Part shown: positions 57,208-64,000 of the stretch, piece after piece
How positions within the stretch are numbered: the first letter of the stretch is position 1
Layout: each line of letters opens with the position of its first letter
Assembly (NCBI RefSeq): GCF_964656455.1
Contig: NC_135714.1
Location: 126,908,131-126,972,130, forward strand
DNA length: 64,000 bases
DNA from: Halichoerus grypus
Taxonomy: Eukaryota > Chordata > Mammalia > Carnivora > Phocidae
Direction: 5' to 3'
Position numbers and translations under genes: made by a program
Notes under the pieces: model-generated
Seen by the model: only the letters and a program-made list of their open reading frames with translations
Databases searched by the model: none
What the model was told of the DNA's origin: nothing

Positions 57208-57807
57208 GTACTATGACCCAGCAATTACACCCTTTACCCAAAGGATACAAAAATATAGATTTGAAGGGGTACATGCACCCTGATATTTATAGCAGCATTA
57301 TCAACAATAGCCAAATTATAGAAAGAGCCCAAATGTCCATTGACTGATAAATGGATAAAGTTGTGGTGCACGTGTGCACGTGCACACACACACACACAGA
57401 AATATTACTCAGCCATCAAAAAGAATGAAATCTTGCCATTTGCAGTGACATGGATGAACTAGAGTGTATTATGCTAAGAAAATAAGTCAGTCAGAGAAAG
57501 ACAAATATCATATGATTACACTCATATGTGGAATTTAAGAAACAAAACAGATGAACATATGGGAAGGGGAAAAAAAGAGAGATAGAGGGAGACAAACCAT
57601 AAGAGACTGAACAATAGAGATATGAGGTTGTTGGAGAGAGGTGGATGGGGGATGGGCTAGATGGGTAAAGGGTATTAAGGAGGGCACTTGTTATGATGAG
57701 TACTGGGTGTTATATGTAAGTGATGAATCAGTAAATTCTACTCCTGAAACCAATATTATGCTATATGTTAACTAAATAGAATTTAAATAAAAATTAGAAA
57801 AAAAATG
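57208..57807 (+). mobile_element. 5'-truncated L1 3' tail nested in hAT element
   Basis: It begins 'gtactatgacccagcaattac' (ORF2 C-terminal region). It passes 'actcagccatcaaaaagaatg', 'tgacatggatgaactagagtg', 'agagaaagacaaatatcatatg', 'gggtattaaggagggcac' and 'gggtgttatatgtaagtg' and ends in an A-rich tail. TSD 'aatgcagtcatg' (57196-57207) and 'aatgcaatcatg' (57808-57819), 11/12. Confidence 0.92.
57366..57398. repeat. 33-bp alternating purine-pyrimidine tract
   Basis: 'gtgcacgtgtgcacgtgca' followed by CA repeats alternates purine and pyrimidine without a break from 57366 to 57398, inside the L1 tail. Confidence 0.9.
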
Positions 57808-57959
57808 AATGCAATCATGCTCATTTGCTTACCTACTGTTTATGGCGCCTTTTGCACTACAGCGGCAGAGTTCACAAAGACTAAATGATTCACAAAGCCC
57901 AAGATATTTGCTATCTGGCCTTTTACAGAAGAAGTTTATAGACCCCTCCTCCGAGGGAA

Positions 57960-58429
57960 TAAATTTAAAAGTTGGTTTTGTTCCCTTGGTAAAGGAAAAC
58001 ATTGGTTATAGTACTTATAAAAATAGAGTCCCTAGAGGTCATTAGACCTTACTTCTATAGAAATCACAAGTATTACTAGAACTGAATAAATGGAAACTGA
58101 AGAAAATTAAGAGAGTTTTTCAGGAAAGCTGGTTTGAACAGAAGAGAAACCTAGGCTGTATATTTGTATTATTTTAATAAATTTGTACTGTTTTTTCTCC
58201 TAAACCATCTATCTATAAACACATAAATATGTACACATTTATATATGTATAATTGAGTCTAATTTTGATGTTTTTTTCTCAGTTACCAGGTTCAACCTAT
58301 AATAAATGAAATTGGTTGACAACTGGTAGATATTACCAGTCTTATTGAATCATTATTTTATTTAAATATGATCGTGTTTATGCCATGTGTTGGTTTTACC
58401 TTAGTGAAAGAAATTATGACAAGTTAAAG
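57960..58429. other. Unassigned AT-rich sequence
   Basis: No gene or named repeat recognised. Confidence 0.55.
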
Positions 58430-58650
58430 AAAATGATATAGACATGGATTTTGGAGTCCTGGGTCTAAATAACTTTGAGCAAGTTACTTAACCTCTTTTA
58501 GCTTTTGTTTCTTTAATCTAAAATCAGTATATCATTACCTCTTTCGTACTGTTATGAAGATTAGATTATATAACACATCTAAACTGTGTGGTGTAGTGCC
58601 TAGTACCTAGACATGCACCTTAAATGTGTTAGTTTTATTCTCATTATCAT
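58430..58650 (+). mobile_element. MIR
   Basis: 'tggattttggagtcctgggtctaaataactttgagcaagttacttaacctcttttagcttttgtttctttaatctaaaatcag' then 'tactgttatgaagattagatta', 'gtgtagtgcctagtacctag' in sense order. Confidence 0.9.
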
Positions 58651-58654
58651 CACC

Positions 58655-58755
58655 TTTACTCTAAGCTCCTTGAAGTCCAGAACATGTCTCATTTGTCTTT
58701 AAATTCCCATTGTCTATCATATAATAGGGGCTCAAATTTGGTAAATGTTAAGATG
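58655..58755 (+). mobile_element. LINE L2 3' end
   Basis: 'ctctaagctccttgaagtccagaacatgtctcatttgtctttaaattcccattgtctatcatataataggggctcaaatttggtaaatg' follows the L2 terminus. Confidence 0.82.
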
Positions 58756-58759
58756 TTTT

Positions 58760-59475
58760 TACTTCTCACAATTCAAAACTTCTGTAAGACAACATTTTTC
58801 TTTAGAATTCAAATACTAGTATTTTTAAATAAAAAACAAATCAGTATTCAGTTTTTGGCAACATTTGCAGAGAAATAATACATTAAACACATCATTAGAA
58901 TGTAGCAACTGAATTAAAATTCACACTGAAGTCTAGTAAATGCAGAATTGATGCTGAGAAAAATCAAACCAGTGGGATGCAGAGGAAATTGAGAAGTTCC
59001 CCTAATGCATATTTTTATGCAAAGAAATGAAAATGATGAGATCAAGATAACAATAAGAAAGCCAACCTTCAGCTAAAGGAAATCCTGGAGGAGAGGACAA
59101 AACAATTGGGAATGAAACAGTTATCAAAGATATACTGGAAGAAAAAACGTTCCCAATTAAAGAAATATCCATTTAGCTTGCTGAAACCATCAGATCTTAC
59201 TACCTTGCTTATCTCACTTGTAAAATCACATAAAATTTTCTGAGATTTCTTGGATTATTGGTTATGCAAGAAGAGTACATCTTTCATAATTTTGGAAGAG
59301 TCAGGATGCTTTTAAATTTTATTTGTGTAAAAGCCAATTGAACTTTAAACACAAATGACTAAAATCTAAGTTGATTCATAAATTTGAGTTAAATTATTTG
59401 AATTAAAGCACTAGATAAAACATTGGTTTATTAAACGTGGATAGTAATGATAAAAGTATGTGTCCCATTTAGGAA
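58760..59475. other. Unassigned AT-rich sequence
   Basis: No gene or named repeat recognised. Confidence 0.55.
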
Positions 59476-59489
59476 TCTAAAATATTAGC

Positions 59490-59676
59490 CATTGAGATGC
59501 CTGGGTGGTTCTGTAGGTTAAGTGTCTACCTTCGGCTCAGGTTATGATCCCAGGGTCTTGGGATGGAGTCCCGCATCGGGCTCCTTGCTCCGTGGGGAGC
59601 CTGCTTCTCCCTCTGCCTACTGCTCCCCCTGCTTGTGCTCTCTTCTCTCTGACAATAAATAAAGTCTTTAAAAAAA
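59490..59676 (+). mobile_element. Can-SINE, plus strand
   Basis: Head 'gatgcctgggtggttctg', body, CT-rich middle, 'aataaataaagtcttta' tail. TSD 'taaaatattagc' at 59478-59489 and 59677-59688. Confidence 0.94.
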
Positions 59677-59689
59677 TAAAATATTAGCT

Positions 59690-60179
59690 ATGAAAGTTAT
59701 TAATTAAGCTCGATAACACATAGGAGTTTAATAACATATATGTTTAACAACACTCTTCTTAGCTTGGGACAAGGTAGGCTAAAAAGGTGAATAACACAAA
59801 ATTCTTGCCATCAAAGAAACTGATAACCTGGTTGGAAAGAAAAATTTGTGCAGGAACAATAAAGAAATGAACAAAGAAAAGGTTATTAAAGTGTAAAACA
59901 TGGTTTGAATAAGTAATCAAGAAGATTCAAAATTTCATATTAGACTATTGGTTCATGATAGGGGCAATTTTAAAGCATGTGTCAGTATTATGATTGATTT
60001 GAAAAAATTCTTCAGGTTCTGGAGACTTGAAATGATTTCGATAGAGAGAGCTATTTTAAACCTTGTCACAGTGGCACTTTTGTTTTGGGATCATTATTTT
60101 CTACCTTGGAATGAAGCCATTTGATCTGTTTTTCCTCTCATTCTATCTCTTCTGGGTTCCCTCTTCCTTTTCATCATCA
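59690..60179. other. Unassigned sequence with weak old-repeat text
   Basis: About 59755-59895 ('aattcttgccatcaaagaaactgataacctggttgg...caataaagaaatgaac') faintly recalls the same old repeat as 56970-57085. Otherwise nothing recognised. Confidence 0.4.
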
Positions 60180-60485
60180 TCACAATAGCTATCATTTATT
60201 AGATTGTTTTAAAGTAGCAGCTAATATTTGTATATTCTCTATTCTGTACTGGGCACTATCCCAAGTGTATAATTTAAAGACCAACATGCATTATTCAACA
60301 ATCCTCATAACAGCCTGATAAGGTAGGTACTCTCCATATTACCATTTTTCAGCTGAGGAAACTGAAGCAAAGAGAATTCAAGAAACTCGTCCAAGGTTGC
60401 AACTTAAAAATGGCACACCTGGGATTTGAAACCAGGCAGCCTATTTCTAGACTTTGTGATCTTAATTGTTATGCTGCACTGCCCA
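60180..60485 (-). mobile_element. MIR
   Basis: 'tactgggcactatcccaagtg', 'caacaatcctcataacagcctgataaggtaggtact', 'cagctgaggaaactgaagcaaagag', 'cacacctgggatttgaaaccaggcagcct' in antisense order. Confidence 0.93.
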
Positions 60486-60489
60486 TGAT

Positions 60490-60660
60490 CAAGCCCTGCA
60501 ATTGGTGTTAGAGTAATCTTCTTAATAACCTGCCAAAATAGAGATTATTATCTTTATTTTCAGAAGATAAAACTGAAGATTAAGTGAATCTCTTCAAGTC
60601 ACAGCATTAGTAAGTGACAAAGACGGGGCTCAAACCCAGGTTTGGATAAATCCAGCGCCT
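60490..60660 (-). mobile_element. MIR (second copy)
   Basis: 'taatcttcttaataacctgcc', 'agaagataaaactgaagattaagtgaatctcttcaagtcacagcattagtaagtgac', 'gctcaaacccaggtttgg' in antisense order, directly after the first. Confidence 0.85.
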
Positions 60661-61185
60661 ATTTTCATTATTTAATATTATCTTTTATTGAATTTTAGAT
60701 AAGATATCCTTTAAGCAAGAATTTCAATCTAAACAAAAAATTCATATAGTAGGAATATGTAATATAGATAAGTGATTTTAGGTAGATGATTTTCTTTTAG
60801 GAGATCTATTTTGAGACAGATTTTCAAAAGCAGATTTTTTTTTGATAGAAATACATTTGACACCTGATAACAAAGACTTTTTTGTTTTTAAATAAAGGAT
60901 TGTAAAAGGTACAGGTTTCTTAACTTGCTCCCAAAGAGGACTATTAAGAACAACAATAAAATTCATCATAATATTTTAAACCACACTCAACTTAAGCTAC
61001 AGTAATTTTAGAGCAAATGAACTGTTAGACTTGTTATTATACTCTGTTATCTGATATTAGAAAACTCCCTTGTATAAGTGACATATACAAATAAAGGGAA
61101 TTAGCATTTAAATCACCATATCAAGTCTAACAAAGCCTGTATATATTAGTAGGAATGGTTTCCATGAAGAATAGTGTTTTGCATC
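60661..61185. other. Unassigned AT-rich sequence
   Basis: No gene or named repeat recognised. Confidence 0.6.
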
Positions 61186-61200
61186 AGAAAGATAATTGTA

Positions 61201-61400
61201 GGGGCGCCTGGGTGGCTCATTCTAAGCGTCTGCCTTCAGCTCAGGTCATGATCCCAGGGTCCTGGGATCGAGCCCTGCGTCAGGCTCCCTGCTCCGAGGG
61301 AAGCCTGCTTCTCCCTCTCCCACTCCCCCTGCTTGTGTTCCCTTTCTCGCTGTCTCTCTCTCTGTCAAATAAATAAATAAAATCTTAAAAAAAAAAAGAA
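61201..61400 (+). mobile_element. Can-SINE, young, plus strand
   Basis: 'ggggcgcctgggtggctca' to '(AAATA)n ATCTTA' and A-tail. Perfect 15-bp TSD 'agaaagataattgta' at 61186-61200 and 61401-61415. A small deletion lies in the head ('ggctcattctaagcg' in place of 'ggctcagttggttaagcg'). Frames at 61155-61376 and 61246-61518 are SINE. Confidence 0.97.
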
Positions 61401-61415
61401 AGAAAGATAATTGTA

Positions 61416-63658
61416 CCAGTTTTCTTGAATCTTGTGTAGATGATATTGAGAAGAAACCTTCATGTAGATTTGAGGCTAATGACCCAGTAAGATTTGTTTT
61501 GAGTTTTTCCAGAGACAATGAAGGGGTTTGTAAGCTGTCATCATTTTTACTTGGAGGTTACTGGTGTCAGGGACTACCCATTTGTATGACAGCTAGCTGA
61601 CATTATCTGTGGTGAACTAGACGAAACCAACTGGTCTGCTATAGAGAACGATCTTTTAGTTTCACATTTTGGTCATCATTTTTCTAACTGAAGGATCTAT
61701 TTGATTCATCTCCCAATTTGGTTTATTCACCTTGGCTACTTTGTGTGATTATAAATAAATTTTTCTATTGCAATCCTTTTTTATGTATAAATAAAGCAAC
61801 ATACTACTTTTGCTTATTTTATGTCTTTGAATAGTAATTTGAATAAACACTTCTTTTTTTTGAAGTGTCAGGTAAAAGTGTTACAAAAGGATTTTTTTTA
61901 AAAGAAACCACAGTTTGCCTGTTCAAGTCTGAGCCAACGCAAGTTCTTTGGGTAAAAGCCAACTCAAAATAGATCTCTAGTTCCTGACATGAAAGCAGCA
62001 TATAAAGGCAAGAAATTTAAGACCACCTAGTGATTTTTAATATCACAGGGAAAAGTTTCGTTGATTTTTGGTATCTTTTTCCCTTTAGAAAAATAGATTT
62101 AAAATGCTAATAAAGCCCAGTCCAGTCTTCCTTTGAAAATGAAAAATGAAATGGGGGCACAGTCCTCATTTAATGATGGATATATGAAAATGACAGCATC
62201 CTAGGGAGCAAGAGCAATGATGCAGATCTTTTAAAATGAGTTTATTAAAGACTTTTTCTTGACATGCTGAAGGCAATGTGTACAGGGAATAATTATAATG
62301 CCTACAAGAAGGTAAAAAAGCTAAATTGGTTTGCTGGAATAAGTATTATCTTTTTTTTCTGATGGGGCTCAAATAAATGATTGATTAAATATATGTCAAA
62401 TATTGATTTTTGAAAAAAATATACACATTTTTATTTATCAGATGGCTCTTTTTTGAAGAGATTATTTGTGCCTACTGTTCTTGGAAAATTTTATCTTATT
62501 TTTTTCCTTCCTAGCTTCACAACTATGCCACTGGTTTCCTCTCACTCTTCAGCCATCTCACATGTTCCCAATACAGAGTATTGTGATGACCCTTATTATA
62601 CACAACATGCAGATATCTAGATTGGAGCTTCATTTGTTCTTAGTTCCTTTTTTAATAGTATTATGGACATTGCTAAATAGTCTTTTGGGTAGGGATCTCT
62701 GAGATCTGTGCTTGTCTGAGCTTAGGGGCAATCTGTCATGATCTTAAAGATTTTAAAACAAGAAATGATTTGAATTAAATTTCATTTGTCTATCTATAAG
62801 TAAATGCCTTCCATGTCCTTAACTTCTATCTGAAAATTTTTCCTTTTAAAACTTGCCTTAAATTTCACAGGACCTAAAAACCCCTTAAGACTAACTGGTA
62901 GTTATAGAGTTAAAAAAAAAAAAACAATAAACAACACAATGACAACATAATCACTCTTTAAAAAAAAAAAACAGAGGTTATTGAAAATATTTGGTGTACT
63001 CTCTATGCAAGACTGTAGTCTCACTTGGTCCTATAATATGTGCCACATCTATCCTTGAGTTAGTATATTCAGTTTTAGGTGGTGCCTAACACCGACACAT
63101 GAAGAGGTAGCATTGATGAATGAGCTTGAAATCACACTCCAAAATTAGATGAAGGGCCCTATAAACCCATTTATGCTGGAGGAAACAAGGAATGAGAAGA
63201 AACGACACACCAGGGTTAGCGCATTTGCAATTTGCAAGGGGTGGAGTGGGCAGATCAGGAGAGGGCTGTCAAGTGCTCTCGCATTCCTCCTTTCATAGCA
63301 GATTATTTTGTAGGTTTGAACTTGCATCGTATCAAAGCTTCATTAATTGTTAATTCTACCTGAATAGCTCTCTGCTTGACCCAGGTGTAAGCACATTAGA
63401 GGGGAAATGTGGAAGGGTGTAAAAAGAAGAACATCATTCTTTTAATTTGTATGGGTGTAATAATTACACACTTTGGGGGGAGAATCTGGAGGAATATTAT
63501 TATATTCCTTTGTGAGTGCTTCTCAATTTTCTTACCTCTATAATATGTATACTCTTTTACCTTTGGAAATATCAGCATGCCATCGTTTTCTATCCTTAGC
63601 TTTCCTTTGAGATGCAATTATTGGCAGTTGAGAAAACTTCCACATCAGATTCCAAGTT
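61416..63658. other. Unassigned AT-rich sequence
   Basis: About 2.2 kb without a gene, RNA or repeat I recognise. A-runs lie at about 62912-62924 and 62960-62971. The longest frames are under 80 codons. Confidence 0.55.
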
Positions 63659-63674
63659 GAAAAAAGTCATTTAA

Positions 63675-63877
63675 GGGGCGCCTGGGTGGCTCAGTTGTTA
63701 AGCATCTGCCTTTGGCTCAGGTCATGATCCCAGGATCCTGGGATGGAGCCCTGCATCGGGCTCCCTACTCAGTGGGAAGCCTGCTTCTCCCTCTCCCACT
63801 GCCCCCTGCTTGTGCTCCCTCTCTCTCACTGTGTCTCTCTCTGTTAAATAAATAAAATCTTTAAAAAAAAAAAAAAA
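63675..63877 (+). mobile_element. Can-SINE, young, plus strand
   Basis: 'ggggcgcctgggtggctcag' through the CT-rich region to an A15 tail. TSD 'gaaaaaagtcatttaa' at 63659-63674 and 63878-63893, perfect. Confidence 0.97.
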
Positions 63878-63894
63878 GAAAAAAGTCATTTAAG

Positions 63895-64000
63895 TAAGCT
63901 TAACCGATGTAAGTACTCATCTTCACTAATTTTTTTTAAATTAGTTATATCAATAAAAAGGCCCATGTTTAAAATATTATCAATGAATGGTCATACGTTA
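63895..64000. other. Unassigned AT-rich end of window
   Basis: Nothing recognised in the last 106 bases. Confidence 0.6.

Larger units (their letters stand above)
57165..57955 (-). mobile_element. hAT-type DNA transposon, split by an L1
   Basis: Left part 57165-57207 ('ataattatagtttaatttaaatgcagtcatg') and right part 57808-57955 ('gctcatttgcttacctactgtttatggcgccttttgcactacagcggcagag', 'atatttgctatctggccttttacagaagaagttta') together give one antisense copy of the same family as 22115-22315. The L1 tail at 57208-57807 separates them. The 78-codon frame 57809-58045 is transposon sequence, not a gene. Confidence 0.75.

Overview
This window is vertebrate nuclear DNA, AT-rich and gene-poor, from a carnivoran mammal. 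The strongest lineage marker is a set of about 16 tRNA-Lys-type Can-SINEs. They have a head like 'gcgcctgggtggctcag', a '...catgatcccagggtcctggga...' body, a CT-rich segment and an '(AAATA)nATCTTAAAA' tail. Several are young, with perfect target-site duplications (TSDs). The body form matches arctoid carnivores (bear, seal or mustelid type) better than the dog or cat consensus I know. I recognise no functional protein-coding gene, rRNA, tRNA, snRNA or CpG island. The longest reading frames are either retrotransposon pieces or unsupported, so the window is best read as intergenic or deep intronic.

Layout. 1-2.7 kb is unassigned. 2.7-5.1 kb holds an antisense L1 3' end carrying two Can-SINEs, then an old degenerate repeat. 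7.5-9.8 kb holds a SINE doublet, a possible degenerate LTR element and a MIR. 13.6-18.9 kb is an old sense L1 with 5'UTR, ORF1 and broken ORF2, interrupted by a SINE and by the tail of a younger L1. 20.8-22.9 kb has two near-identical carnivore L1 3' tails, the second a clear twin-primed (5'-inverted) insertion. 22.9-25.6 kb has a possible retroviral-gene remnant, four MIRs, a SINE and an L2. 25.86-32.34 kb is a nearly full-length old L1 with a 70-bp tandem array in its 5'UTR, ORF1, ORF2 and a candidate 10-bp TSD. 32.8-43.4 kb is mostly unique DNA with MER5A, MIRs, SINEs and a perfect 16-bp-stem hairpin. 43.5-45.2 kb is an antisense L1 ORF2 fragment split by a MaLR-type solo LTR. 45.2-64 kb is mostly unique DNA with L2, MIR, MER2 (split by a SINE), a hAT element split by an L1 tail, and five further SINEs.

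The elements do not form a cooperating gene system. Their nesting gives a relative insertion history: MIR, L2, hAT and MER2 first, then L1M-type elements and the MaLR LTR, then carnivore L1 tails and Can-SINEs. I found no previously undescribed biological system. The most unusual observations are structural: a templated 34-bp copy moved about 0.9 kb into an L1, a textbook twin-priming event, a palindrome at an L1 deletion breakpoint, the L1 5'UTR minisatellite and a perfect unique-sequence hairpin. Repeat family names come from memory of consensus sequences; none was checked by a search.
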